Positions 33,191 through 41,485 of a stretch of 64,000 bases of DNA are shown one piece after another (within the stretch, counting starts at the first letter, position 1; each line of letters starts with the position of its first letter). Source of the stretch: JAXDMK01 sp963790325 (GTDB lineage: Bacteria > Actinomycetota > Acidimicrobiia > Acidimicrobiales > AC-14); NCBI GenBank assembly GCA_963790325.1, contig CAWBNY010000002.1, forward strand, positions 1,116,001 to 1,180,000, in the 5' to 3' direction. The notes beneath the pieces are model-generated. The model ran no database searches. It saw only the letters and a program-made list of their open reading frames with translations, and had not been told where the DNA came from. Both the position numbers and the translations under genes were made by a program.

Positions 33191-34147
33191 ATCGACATCT
33201 GCTTCTCCTGCCTCCGGGACCAGTTCTGGCCGCAGACGGTCGACGGCCTGACCCTCGGCTCGATCTACGCGCTCATCGCCCTCGGCTACACCCTCGTCTA
33301 CGGGGTCCTCCGGCTGATCAACTTCGCCCACTCCGAGGTCTTCATGATCGGGGTGTTCGCCAGCCTGTTCGCCATGCACGGCCTGGGCATCGACACCGGC
33401 GACCCGGCCCGGACGGGCGCGGGGCTGTTTTTCACCATCCTGGTCGTGATGCTCTTCGCCATGACCGTCTCGGGACTCACCGCGGTGGCCATGGAGCGCA
33501 TCGCCTACCGGCCCCTCCGCCGTCGCCACGCCCCCCGGTTGGCGGCACTCATCACCGCCATCGGCATGTCCCTGTTCCTCCAGGAGCTGTTCGCCGTCCG
33601 CTACGGCCGGGAGATCCTCGGGTTCCCCCGCATCCTGGAGAAACGCCAGCTGGCCGAGATCGGGGGGGCCGACATCCGCACCGACAAGGTGCTGGTGGTG
33701 GTGGCGGCGGTCGTGCTGATGGTGGCCCTGGAGCGGTTCGTGGCCAAGTCCCGCCTGGGACGGGGCATCCGGGCTGCGGCCCAGGACCCGGAGACGGCGG
33801 CCCTGATGGGTGTCGACATCAACCGGGTCGTCACCCTCACCTTCCTGCTCGGCGGCATCCTGGCCGGCGCCGCCGGGACCCTCTTCGGGATCTTCTTCGA
33901 GGCGGCCCGTTACGACATCGGGTTCCTGCCCGGGATCAAGGCGTTCACCGCCGCCGTCCTGGGCGGCATAGGCAACATCCGGGGCGCGTTGCTGGGCGGT
34001 CTGCTCCTGGGTCTGATGGAGAACTGGGGGTCGACCGTCCTCGGCGGCGAGTGGAAGGACGTGTTCGCCTTCACCGTGCTGGTCCTCGTCCTGCTGTTCC
34101 GGCCCACCGGGCTGCTGGGCGAGAGCGCGGGGAGGGCGAGGGCGTGA
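33191..34147 (+). CDS. livH: LivH permease with no canonical start codon
   Basis: This is the LivH inner-membrane permease of the branched-chain amino acid transporter family. It has the typical opening GLTLGSIYALIALGYTLVYG, then VLRLINFAHSEVFMIG, and later INRVVTLTFLLGGILAGAAG. The frame is open back to the livK stop, yet contains no ATG, GTG or TTG before Met at 33344, which would delete the first two membrane helices. Candidate starts are ATC 33191 (318 residues, with GAGGA 13 bases upstream) or CTG 33248. Either a rare start or one wrong base (ATC for ATG) explains this. The stop overlaps the LivM GTG (GTGA). Confidence 0.8.
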   Translation: MDICFSCLRDQFWPQTVDGLTLGSIYALIALGYTLVYGVLRLINFAHSEVFMIGVFASLFAMHGLGIDTGDPARTGAGLFFTILVVMLFAMTVSGLTAVAMERIAYRPLRRRHAPRLAALITAIGMSLFLQELFAVRYGREILGFPRILEKRQLAEIGGADIRTDKVLVVVAAVVLMVALERFVAKSRLGRGIRAAAQDPETAALMGVDINRVVTLTFLLGGILAGAAGTLFGIFFEAARYDIGFLPGIKAFTAAVLGGIGNIRGALLGGLLLGLMENWGSTVLGGEWKDVFAFTVLVLVLLFRPTGLLGESAGRARA

Positions 34148-36138
34148 TCCGCTCGATCTCGATCTGGCAGCCGGTGACCCGCTGGTGGGACCGCCAGGGG
34201 CGGCCCGTGCGGGCCGCGGTGCTGGCGGTGGCCCTGGTGGGGGCGATCGTGGCGCCCCTGGTCGTGTCCGTCGCCTGGCAGAGCGTGCTCTTCTACCCGG
34301 TGGCGGTTTTCGTCCTCCTCGCCCTCGGCCTCAACGTGGTCGTGGGCCAGGCCGGGCTCCTCGACCTCGGTTACGTCGCCTTCTACGCCGTCGGCGCCTA
34401 CACCACGGCCAAGCTGACCACCGCCGCCGGCTGGTCGTCCTGGGAGGCGCTGGTCCTGGCCGTGCTGCTGGCGTCGCTGGCGGGGGTGATCCTGGGGGCG
34501 CCGACGCTGCGGCTGCGGGGGGACTACCTGGCCATCGTCACCCTCGGCTTCGGCGAGATCGCCCGCATCGTGGCCCAGAACTCGGAGTCGCTGGGGGCGT
34601 CCCGGGGCATCTCGGGCATCCCCCACCCGACGTCGGTGCTGGGGGTGACGTTCGGGCTCGAACCGTTGCCGTACTACTACCTCACGCTGGTGGCGATCGT
34701 GCTGGCGATCGTGATGATCGTCCGGTTGAGCCGGTCGCGGGTGGGGCGGGCGTGGGCCGCCATCCGGGAGGACGAGGACGCGGCCGAGGCCATGGGCGTG
34801 CCCACGTTCAAGATGAAGCTGTGGGCGTTCGCCATCGGGGCGTCCACCGGGGGGCTGGGGGGGTGGATCTACGCCAGCCGGGCGAGCTTCATCAACCCCG
34901 ACAACTTCCCGTTCTTCCTCTCGGTGATCCTGCTGTCGGCGGTGGTGCTGGGCGGGATGGGGTCGATCCCGGGAGTGATCGTGGGCGCGTTCGCGGTCGC
35001 CTTCCTGCCCGAGTACCTCCGGGACGCGGCCGCCGGCGAGACCCTCACCCGCGGGCTGAACACGATCCTCGGCGGCCACGCCACCAACATCACCGAGTAC
35101 CGGGTGCTGCTGTTCGGGCTGGCCCTGGTGGTGATGATGATCTTCCGGCCCCAGGGTTTGATCCCCAGCCGCCAGCGGGCGCGAGAGCTGGTCGAGGCCC
35201 GGCCCGAGGGCGGGACGGGCGCGGCGGTGGCCGAGGCCGCGACGCCCGCCGAGGAGCCGCCGGCGCCAGCCGGGGAGCCGTCGGCGCCGGCCCCGAGTCC
35301 GCTCCCGCCCCGGCCCGCCCCGGAGGCGACGCCGGCGTCGCCGGCCGGTCCTGCGCCCGCGGGCAAGCGGGCGACGGTGCTCGAGCTGGACGGGGTGCGG
35401 ATGGAGTTCGGCGGGGTGGTCGCCCTGCGGGGGGTCGACGTGGCCGTGGTGGGGGGCGAGATCCTGGGCCTCATCGGTCCCAACGGAGCGGGCAAGACGA
35501 CGGTGTTCAACTGCGTGACGGGCGTGTTCGAGCCCACCGGCGGCGACATCCGCCTCGACGGCCAGACCATCTGCGGCGACCGTCCCCACCAGGTCACCCG
35601 GGCCGGGGTCGCCCGCACGTTCCAGAACATCCGCCTGTTCCCCAACATGACGGCCCTGGAGAACGTGATGGTGGGGGCCGATTCCCGCCACCGCACGAGC
35701 GTTCCCGGGGCCCTGCTGGGCCTGCCCCGCCACCGGCGGGAGGAGCGGGAGAGCCGGGAGGAGGCCCACCGCCTGCTGAGCCTGGTCGGCATCGAGCGCC
35801 GGTCGGGCGACCTGGCCCGCAACCTGCCCTACGGTGACCAGCGGCGGCTGGAGATCGCCCGGGCGGTGGCCACCGGGCCCCGGGTCCTCCTCCTCGACGA
35901 GCCCGCCGCCGGCATGGGGGCAGCCGAGAAGCAGGCGGTGCGGGCCCTCATCCGCCGGCTGCGGGACGAGGGGCTCACCGTCGTCCTCATCGACCACGAC
36001 ATGAGCCTGGTGATGGGCACCTCCGACCGGGTGTGCGTCCTCGACTTCGGCGAGAAGATCGCCGAAGGCCGGCCGGCCGACGTCCAACGCGACCCCCGGG
36101 TGATCGAGGCCTACCTGGGTGAGCCGGAGGCCGGCTAG
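34144..36138 (+). CDS. livM-livG: LivM permease fused to LivG ATPase
   Basis: This is a 664-residue fusion. Residues 1-345 are LivM: hydrophobic helices with LNVVVGQAGLLDLGYVAFYA, LRLRGDYLAIVTLGFGEIAR and AIREDEDAAEAMGVP. A Pro/Ala-rich linker (about residues 350-405) leads into LivG, with Walker A GPNGAGKTT, the linker motif NLPYGDQRRLEIARA and Walker B VLLLDEPAAGMG. LivM and LivG are usually separate polypeptides. The GTG 34144 overlaps the livH stop, and the TAG stop overlaps the LivF GTG. With LivH and LivF it should form the complete membrane complex. Confidence 0.9.
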   Translation: MIRSISIWQPVTRWWDRQGRPVRAAVLAVALVGAIVAPLVVSVAWQSVLFYPVAVFVLLALGLNVVVGQAGLLDLGYVAFYAVGAYTTAKLTTAAGWSSWEALVLAVLLASLAGVILGAPTLRLRGDYLAIVTLGFGEIARIVAQNSESLGASRGISGIPHPTSVLGVTFGLEPLPYYYLTLVAIVLAIVMIVRLSRSRVGRAWAAIREDEDAAEAMGVPTFKMKLWAFAIGASTGGLGGWIYASRASFINPDNFPFFLSVILLSAVVLGGMGSIPGVIVGAFAVAFLPEYLRDAAAGETLTRGLNTILGGHATNITEYRVLLFGLALVVMMIFRPQGLIPSRQRARELVEARPEGGTGAAVAEAATPAEEPPAPAGEPSAPAPSPLPPRPAPEATPASPAGPAPAGKRATVLELDGVRMEFGGVVALRGVDVAVVGGEILGLIGPNGAGKTTVFNCVTGVFEPTGGDIRLDGQTICGDRPHQVTRAGVARTFQNIRLFPNMTALENVMVGADSRHRTSVPGALLGLPRHRREERESREEAHRLLSLVGIERRSGDLARNLPYGDQRRLEIARAVATGPRVLLLDEPAAGMGAAEKQAVRALIRRLRDEGLTVVLIDHDMSLVMGTSDRVCVLDFGEKIAEGRPADVQRDPRVIEAYLGEPEAG

Positions 36139-36866
36139 TGGCGCCGCTGCTCGAGCTCGACGACCTCCACGTCCACTACGGGATGGTGGAGGCGCTCAAG
36201 GGGGTCTCCTTCACCGTCGAGGCGGGGGAGGTGGTGGCCCTCATCGGGGCCAACGGGGCGGGCAAGACCACCACCCTCAAGACGATCTCGGGCGTGCGGC
36301 CGGTGACGTCGGGCCGGATCCTGCTGGCGGGCCGTGACATCTCGGGGGTGCCGGCCCACGAGCGGGTGCGGCTGGGGATCTCCCAGGCGCCCGAGGGGCG
36401 GCGCATCTTCCCCGGGATGTCGGTGCTGGAGAACCTGGAGATGGGCGCCTACAGCCGGGGAACGGCCAAGAAGGCCGGCGTCGGTCCCGACCTGGAGCGG
36501 GTGTTCGGGCTGCTGCCCCGGCTGGCCGAGCGCCGGTCGCAGCCGGGGGGAACCCTGTCGGGCGGGGAGCAGCAGATGCTGGCCATCGGGCGGGCGCTCA
36601 TGGCCCGGCCCCAGGTGCTGCTGCTGGACGAGCCGTCGATGGGCCTGGCCCCCAAGCTCGTCACCCAGATCTTCGCCATCGTGTCCGAGATCAACCAGCA
36701 GGGGACCACGGTGCTGCTGGTGGAGCAGAACGCGGCCCAGGCCCTGGCCCGGTCGCACCGGGCCTACGTGCTGGAGACGGGCACGGTGGTCAGGTCCGGG
36801 GCGGCCGACGAGCTGCTGGGCGACGAGGCCGTCCGCAACGCCTACCTCGGCGGCGAGGTGTCGTAG
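36138..36866 (+). CDS. livF: LivF ATPase of branched-chain amino acid transporter
   Basis: This is a 242-residue ABC ATPase. Walker A is GANGAGKTTTLK, the Q-loop lies in ISQAPEGRRIFPGM, the signature is LSGGEQQMLAIGRAL and Walker B is VLLLDEPSMGLAP. The family usually has 235-245 residues. The GTG start at 36138 shares its G with the preceding TAG stop, so translation is coupled. It partners the LivG part of the fusion. Confidence 0.92.
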   Translation: MAPLLELDDLHVHYGMVEALKGVSFTVEAGEVVALIGANGAGKTTTLKTISGVRPVTSGRILLAGRDISGVPAHERVRLGISQAPEGRRIFPGMSVLENLEMGAYSRGTAKKAGVGPDLERVFGLLPRLAERRSQPGGTLSGGEQQMLAIGRALMARPQVLLLDEPSMGLAPKLVTQIFAIVSEINQQGTTVLLVEQNAAQALARSHRAYVLETGTVVRSGAADELLGDEAVRNAYLGGEVS

Positions 36867-37051
36867 CCGGGGGGGCGGCGTGCTTCCGATTCGGCGGCCT
36901 CATCGGTGCCGATGGCCCAGGTCGGTTCGTAGACCACCGGGACGGGCCGGCCGCCGACGTCGACGCCGGACAGCCCGTGCCGCGACCGCTGCTCACTGCG
37001 GCCGATGGCGTTCTCCCCCGGCTGCTCCTCCCCGACCGGCAGGAGGGCCAC
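36867..37051 (-). pseudogene. triosephosphate-isomerase-like fragment
   Basis: A minus-strand frame squeezed between livF and the next gene reads ALLPVGEEQPGENAIG, then VDVGGRPVPVVYEPTWAIGT. YEPTWAIGT matches the YEPVWAIGTG signature that follows the catalytic region of triosephosphate isomerase, and the segment before it fits the same family. Only about 55 residues remain, and the frame runs on into livF. It is probably a decayed remnant. Confidence 0.4.
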
Positions 37052-37056
37052 CGGGT

Positions 37057-37665
37057 ATGGTCGGGTCCCGTGTCGACCGGGGGGGCGCTAACCGGGTCGG
37101 GCGGGTGACCGGCGGCGATCCCCCGCCGGCGGCGTGGTCGGTTGCCAGCCTCCGGCGGCCCACGACCGCGCTGGCCGTGGTGGCGACGGCTTTCGCCATC
37201 GGCGCCCTGGCCGTGATCGTCAGCTGCAACGCCCACGAGATCGGACACGCAGCCGTCGGTACGGCCCTCGGGTGGGAGGTCGATCGGATCATCCTCTGCC
37301 TCCCGGGAGGGGGAGAGGTGCGCTATCGGTCATCCTCGCCTCGGGGTGACGCCATCGAAGCCTGGTCGGGCGGGATCGTCGGTGCGCTTGCGCTCGCCAC
37401 CGCCTACACCGGGCTCGTCGCCCGCCGGTCGGGCCCGCTTCGCAACCCCCTGCTCTGGGCCGCCGGGCTCGGGTTGTCGCTGCCCATCGGTCCCCAGATC
37501 GTGATCGCCGCGTTGGAGGGCACGAGCGGATCCGATGACTACCGCGAGACCATCGCCGGTGCTCCTGCGCTGTGGGGTGGCGTCCTCGCCCTGGCGGCCA
37601 CGGCCGGGCCCACTGCTCACGGATGGATCTGGCGGCAGGCGTTCCGGCGGGAGCGCGCCGCCTGA
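37057..37665 (+). CDS. small membrane protein with HEIGH motif (M50-like)
   Basis: This 202-residue protein has about four hydrophobic segments. The first contains CNAHEIGHAAVGTALGW, an HExxH motif (His60, Glu61, His64) within a membrane helix as in site-2 proteases and other M50-like peptidases. A later stretch, EAWSGGIVGALALATAYTG, is reminiscent of the second conserved region, but the usual NPDG-type third ligand motif is not seen. It could be a minimal intramembrane metalloprotease or a non-peptidase relative. ATG 37057 has AGGAGGG nine bases upstream. It follows the liv operon but is separated from it by about 190 bp. Confidence 0.55.
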   Translation: MVGSRVDRGGANRVGRVTGGDPPPAAWSVASLRRPTTALAVVATAFAIGALAVIVSCNAHEIGHAAVGTALGWEVDRIILCLPGGGEVRYRSSSPRGDAIEAWSGGIVGALALATAYTGLVARRSGPLRNPLLWAAGLGLSLPIGPQIVIAALEGTSGSDDYRETIAGAPALWGGVLALAATAGPTAHGWIWRQAFRRERAA

Positions 37666-37746
37666 TCCCAGGTTGCCGGTCGGTGCGTGTCGCCGCCCGC
37701 CGCGGCTTTGCCGCCGCGGTGGGCCCGATCGGACCACCGCGCCACT

Positions 37747-38607
37747 TCAGGTGACCGGTAGGCCCAGGTTGGTCCAGATCTCGGTCGTGGCCTGGGACCG
37801 GTTCAGCGTGTAGAAGTGCAGCCCGGGCGCCCCCGCGTCCAGCAGGCCGGCGCTCAGCTCGGTGGCGACCTCGACGCCCACCCGGCGCACCTTGTCCGGG
37901 TCGTCGGCCACCGCGTGGAGCCGGTCGGCCAGCCACACCGGGAAGGCGGCGCCCGACAGCTGGGCGAAGCGCTCGATCTGGGCCACGTTGGTGACGGGCA
38001 TGACCCCGGGCACGACCGGCTTGTCGACGCCTCGGGCGGCCAGATCCTCGACCAGCCGCACGTAGTCCTCCAGCTCGAAGAAGAACTGGGTGACGCCGAA
38101 GTCGGCCTTGGCCAGCTTGGCCGCCTGCCGGTCCCGGTCGAGGTCGCGGTCGGGACAGGCCGGGTGGCCCTCGGGGTGCGACGCCACGCCCACCGAGAAC
38201 GGACCCATCTCCCGCACCAGGTCGACCAGCTCGGAGGCGTGGTCGAGGTCGCCGGGGGGCAGTCCCAGATCGGCCGGCGGGTCGCCGCGCAGGGCGAGGA
38301 TGTTCTCCACCCCGTCGGCCCGGTAGGCCTCCAGCAGCGACCGCAGCTCGGCCCGGGTGTGGCCGGCGCAGCACAGGTGGGCCATCGGGGTCATCGACGT
38401 CGTCCGCAGGACCTCGACCACGATCGAGTAGGTCTTCTCCCGGGTCGTCCCCCCCGCGCCGTAGGTGAAGGAGACGAACGACGGGCCCAGGGGCTCCAGC
38501 TCGACGAGGGTGCGGCGCAGGGTGGCCTCCGCCGCGTCGGTGCGGGGCGGGAAGAACTCGAACGAATAGCACCGTCCGGCGGCGAGCAGGTCGGCGATCT
38601 TCGTCAC
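37747..38607 (-). CDS. metF: 5,10-methylenetetrahydrofolate reductase
   Basis: This is a 286-residue MetF, which reduces 5,10-methylene-THF to 5-methyl-THF with an FAD cofactor and supplies the methyl group for methionine synthesis. It starts YSFEFFPPRTDAAEATLRRT, with the catalytic Glu in FEFFPP, then SFVSFTYGAGGTTRE and GVENILALRGDPP, all hallmark motifs. It ends LHFYTLNRSQATTEIW. The GTG 38607 has TAGCCT six bases upstream, so the mRNA is probably leaderless. It is divergent from a lipoprotein gene. Confidence 0.95.
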   Translation of the reverse strand: MTKIADLLAAGRCYSFEFFPPRTDAAEATLRRTLVELEPLGPSFVSFTYGAGGTTREKTYSIVVEVLRTTSMTPMAHLCCAGHTRAELRSLLEAYRADGVENILALRGDPPADLGLPPGDLDHASELVDLVREMGPFSVGVASHPEGHPACPDRDLDRDRQAAKLAKADFGVTQFFFELEDYVRLVEDLAARGVDKPVVPGVMPVTNVAQIERFAQLSGAAFPVWLADRLHAVADDPDKVRRVGVEVATELSAGLLDAGAPGLHFYTLNRSQATTEIWTNLGLPVT

Positions 38608-38613
38608 GGCCCA

Positions 38614-38619
38614 AGGCTA
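38614..38619 (-). promoter_or_regulatory. leaderless -10 of metF (TAGCCT)
   Basis: TAGCCT on the minus strand ends six bases before the GTG start of metF, and no ribosome binding site intervenes. Confidence 0.5.
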
Positions 38620-38782
38620 TCGGCGACCGGTTCACGCACGTCCCGATTGGCCGACACTCGATGGGACGGCGAATCCCGGGGGATCACGGTTGTGGCGGTG
38701 AGGAGGACGTCCGGTCGGAGGGGGACCCCCGGGTCGTCGACATCGCCTGCTTCGTCGAGCGGGAGCCCCCAGCTCCGGCCCC

Positions 38783-38788
38783 TACAGT
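38783..38788 (+). promoter_or_regulatory. leaderless -10 of the lipoprotein gene (TACAGT)
   Basis: TACAGT ends six bases before the GTG at 38795, the same spacing as for metF on the other strand. Confidence 0.5.
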
Positions 38789-38794
38789 GGTGGG

Positions 38795-39265
38795 GTGGTC
38801 GACTGCCGGGTGAGATCTCGAGCGGCGGGGGCGGTCTTCGTGGCCCTCGTCCTCGTCGGGCTGGCCGCCTGTTCGGACTCAGAGCCGTCGGTCACGCCAC
38901 CGGCATCGTCGTCCACCACGCCGACCTCGAACGCGGCGGGATCGACGTTGGCGCCGACGACCACGTCCGCCCCGGCCACCACCACGACGGCGGAGGTCAT
39001 CCCGACGACCGTCGGCACGCCGGGCGAGGTCACCATCCGGGGGACGGTGCTGAGCGTGTTCGCCAGCGCCCGGGTGATCCAGATCGACCCACCGGTGAAC
39101 GGCTACTCGCGGGTCGCCCTCACCGCCGACACGGAGTACGTGGCGGCCGACGGGTCGGAGGCCGGGCTGCAGGACGTGACCGAGGGTTCGACGGTTGAGG
39201 TGACCGGGGAGCCGGGGGCACCGGGCACGCTCATCGCCCGGCGGGTGGTGCTCACGACCGGGTAG
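38795..39265 (+). CDS. secreted lipoprotein with Thr-rich linker and DUF5666-like domain
   Basis: This is a 156-residue predicted lipoprotein. A hydrophobic segment ends in the lipobox LVGLAACSD, with Cys26 as the lipidation site. A Ser/Thr/Pro-rich linker runs to about residue 70. The C-terminal 80 residues form a small beta-barrel-like domain (VTIRGTVLSVFASARVIQID, then VTEGSTVEVTGEPG), similar to DUF5666/OB-fold domains. The function is unknown; a surface role is likely. The 3' end overlaps the convergent TetR gene by 14 bp. Confidence 0.75.
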   Translation: MVDCRVRSRAAGAVFVALVLVGLAACSDSEPSVTPPASSSTTPTSNAAGSTLAPTTTSAPATTTTAEVIPTTVGTPGEVTIRGTVLSVFASARVIQIDPPVNGYSRVALTADTEYVAADGSEAGLQDVTEGSTVEVTGEPGAPGTLIARRVVLTTG

Positions 39266-39854
39266 GCAGCTCCCGCTCGAGGAGGAGGGCGGCCACGTCG
39301 CCGGCGGCCCGGGCGGCCTCGACGTCGCCCTCGCCGGCGGCCACGATGCTGCCCTTCAAGAGGATGTGCCACTGGCTGGCGAACCGGTCGGGGTCGGCGA
39401 CGCCGGCGGCGGCGGCCAGATCCCGGACGTACGCCCGGATGACGCGCAGGTGCTCGCGGCTGGCCTGGTGGACCTCGCTGGTGGAGTCGGCCACCTCGAG
39501 CAGCACGTTGACGAACGTGCACCCCTCGAAGTCGGGCCGGCGGAACCACTCGTCGAAGACATCGAACATCACCAGCAGCTGGGCCGCCGGTGTGTCGGCC
39601 CGAGCGGCGACCTCCCGCTGGACGAAGCCGATCGTCCACCGCTGGGCCCGGCGCTCGAGGACGGCCAGGATGAGCTCGTCCTTGGAGTGGAAATGGCGGT
39701 ACATGCTCATCTTGGCCACGCCCGCCTCGGCGATCACCCGGTCGATGCCGACGGCCCTGGTGCCGTGCCGGCAGAACAGGTCGTAGGCGGTGCTCAGGAT
39801 CCGCTCGCGGACATCCTCACGAGCACGCGGGGCGGTGGGTTCCGCCAAAACCAT
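39252..39854 (-). CDS. TetR-family transcriptional regulator
   Basis: This is a 200-residue regulator. The N-terminal HTH has LSTAYDLFCRHGTRAVGIDR, then VIAEAGVAKMSMYRHFHSKD, the classical TetR motif. The C-terminal ligand domain contains FDEWFRRPDFEGCTFVN, as in regulators related to the AcrR/YcdC type. The start ATG 39854 has TAGCGT six bases upstream (39861-39866), a leaderless arrangement. The gene sits just downstream (9 bp) of cbiB, the last gene of the cobalamin operon, so read-through is possible. Target genes are unknown. Confidence 0.9.
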   Translation of the reverse strand: MVLAEPTAPRAREDVRERILSTAYDLFCRHGTRAVGIDRVIAEAGVAKMSMYRHFHSKDELILAVLERRAQRWTIGFVQREVAARADTPAAQLLVMFDVFDEWFRRPDFEGCTFVNVLLEVADSTSEVHQASREHLRVIRAYVRDLAAAAGVADPDRFASQWHILLKGSIVAAGEGDVEAARAAGDVAALLLERELPTRS

Positions 39855-39863
39855 GCCGCGACG

Positions 39864-40775
39864 CTACCAGCGTCGTCCCAGATAGTTGAGCGCAGCGGCA
39901 AACGCGAGGGCGACGTCCCGGGAGAGGCGGACCGCGGGCCCCACGTCGAGGCGGTCCGGGTCACGTCCGGTGCCGAGGGGCGGGCGGTGCTCGATCCGGT
40001 CGCCGTAGCGGTTCGTCCCCCCCAGCCGGAGGCCGAGAGCGGCGGCGAAGGCGGCCTCGGCCACGCCCGCGTTCGGAGAGGGGTGGGCGGGGGCGTCGTG
40101 GCGCACGGCGCGCCACACGGCGGCCGCGGCGCCGGGGCGGACGGCGGCGACCAGGGCGGCGGTGGCCCGGGCCGGCAGCCAGCCGGCACCGTCGTCGAGG
40201 CGGGCGCTGGCCCAGCCGTAGCGCAGGTAGCGGTCGGACCGGTGGCCGACCATGGAGTCGAGCGTGTTCACCGCCCGGTAGCCGAGGGCGCCCGGCGCGC
40301 CGAGGGCGGCGGCCCACAGGGCGGGGGCGACGATGGCGTCGACGGTGTTCTCGGCCACCGACTCCACCACCGCCCGGGCGATCTCGGCTTCGTCGAGGGC
40401 CGACGGGTCCCGGCCCGCCAGCGCGGGGAGGCGGGCGCGGGCGGCGGCGAGGTCACCTGCGTCGAGGGCGGCGGCGATGTCGAGGGCGGTGCGGTGGAGG
40501 AGGCGACCGGAGACCGCGATGTAGGTGGCGACGGTCGTCGAGCGGGCGGCGACCCCGGCCAGGGCGCCGACGGCGAGGCCGGTGGCGGCGTGGGCGACGC
40601 CGGCGGCCCGGGCGTCGCGCCACAGGCGCTGCTCCACGGCCAGCATGAACGTGCCGAAGACGGCGACGGGGTGGGGGACGGAGGCGGGGGGCTCGCCCAC
40701 GGCCAGGTCGAGGAGGATCCCGGCGGCCGCGCCGAGGGGCCGGCGGGCGGCCCCCTGGCCGGGCCGGCGGCTCAC
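39864..40775 (-). CDS. cbiB: adenosylcobinamide-phosphate synthase (CbiB/CobD)
   Basis: This is a 303-residue integral membrane enzyme that attaches (R)-1-aminopropan-2-ol or its phosphate to adenosylcobyric acid. It has the conserved start GILLDLAVGEPPASVPHPVA and the core ARAVVESVAENTVDAIVAPA, then NTLDSMVGHRSDRYLRYGWA. The middle is hydrophobic, with several membrane helices. The GTG 40775 overlaps the cobS stop (GTGA). It is the last gene of the cobalamin operon. It acts with the Thr-phosphate decarboxylase encoded upstream. Confidence 0.93.
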   Translation of the reverse strand: MSRRPGQGAARRPLGAAAGILLDLAVGEPPASVPHPVAVFGTFMLAVEQRLWRDARAAGVAHAATGLAVGALAGVAARSTTVATYIAVSGRLLHRTALDIAAALDAGDLAAARARLPALAGRDPSALDEAEIARAVVESVAENTVDAIVAPALWAAALGAPGALGYRAVNTLDSMVGHRSDRYLRYGWASARLDDGAGWLPARATAALVAAVRPGAAAAVWRAVRHDAPAHPSPNAGVAEAAFAAALGLRLGGTNRYGDRIEHRPPLGTGRDPDRLDVGPAVRLSRDVALAFAAALNYLGRRW

Positions 40776-41485
40776 CCGCGGGCGGCCGCGACCAGGAGGC
40801 CGACGGTCTCGCCGACCAGGCCGGCCGCGCCGAGGACGTCGCCGGTGAAGCCGCCCAGCCGGCGCCGGGCGAGGGCGACCACGGCCGCCCCGGCGACGAC
40901 GAGCCCCAGGAGCGCGAGGAGGCCGGCAAGGGAGCCGACGTCGCCGGCGGCGAGGGCGAGGGCGACGGCGAGGGCGGCGCCGGTGACCGCCACCCGGGCG
41001 GGGGAGCGGCCGAGGAAGGCGGCGGCGAGGCCGGTGCCGGCTCGGGCGTAGGGGGTGGCCCGGGCGGCGACGGCCATGAGCGTCCTCGACCCGCACCAGA
41101 GGGCGGCCAGGAGGGCGGGGTCGGGGGCGAGTGCGGCGAGGAGGGCGACGCGCAGGCCGAGGGTGAGGACGACGGCCGTCACGCCGAACGCGCCCACGTC
41201 GGGCTCGGCCATCACCGCCAGCCGGCGGTCGCGGTCGAGGTGGGGCAGGAGGCCGTCGGCGGAGTCGGCCAGGCCGTCGACGTGGAGGGCGCCGGTGAGG
41301 GCGACGTCGGCCGCGACCGCGATGGTGGCTGCCACCAGGGGCGTCCACAGCTCGTTGGCCCCCCACCAGATCGCGCCTACCGCCGCCCCCAGCAGGGCGC
41401 CGACGACGGGGAACCAGTCGAAGGTGGAGGGGTCGGGCTCCCGGGCCCGGCCGAGGGGGGTGAGGAAGGCGAGGGCCGCGATCAC
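40772..41485 (-). CDS. cobS: adenosylcobinamide-GDP ribazoletransferase
   Basis: This is a 237-residue membrane protein that joins adenosylcobinamide-GDP to alpha-ribazole in the last step of the nucleotide-loop pathway. Recognisable parts are FLTPLGRAREPD near the N-terminus and ALHVDGLADSADGLLPHLDR, the acidic DGLAD motif that binds the metal. Hydrophobic helices fill the rest. GTG 41485 overlaps the cobU stop (GTGA), and its own stop overlaps cbiB. Confidence 0.93.
   Translation of the reverse strand: MIAALAFLTPLGRAREPDPSTFDWFPVVGALLGAAVGAIWWGANELWTPLVAATIAVAADVALTGALHVDGLADSADGLLPHLDRDRRLAVMAEPDVGAFGVTAVVLTLGLRVALLAALAPDPALLAALWCGSRTLMAVAARATPYARAGTGLAAAFLGRSPARVAVTGAALAVALALAAGDVGSLAGLLALLGLVVAGAAVVALARRRLGGFTGDVLGAAGLVGETVGLLVAAARG

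Noticed and set aside
36334..37056. Upstream extension of the HEIGH-motif gene through livF
   Set aside because: The extra sequence is a shadow of livF, rich in Trp, Arg and Ser. AGGAGGG precedes ATG 37057.
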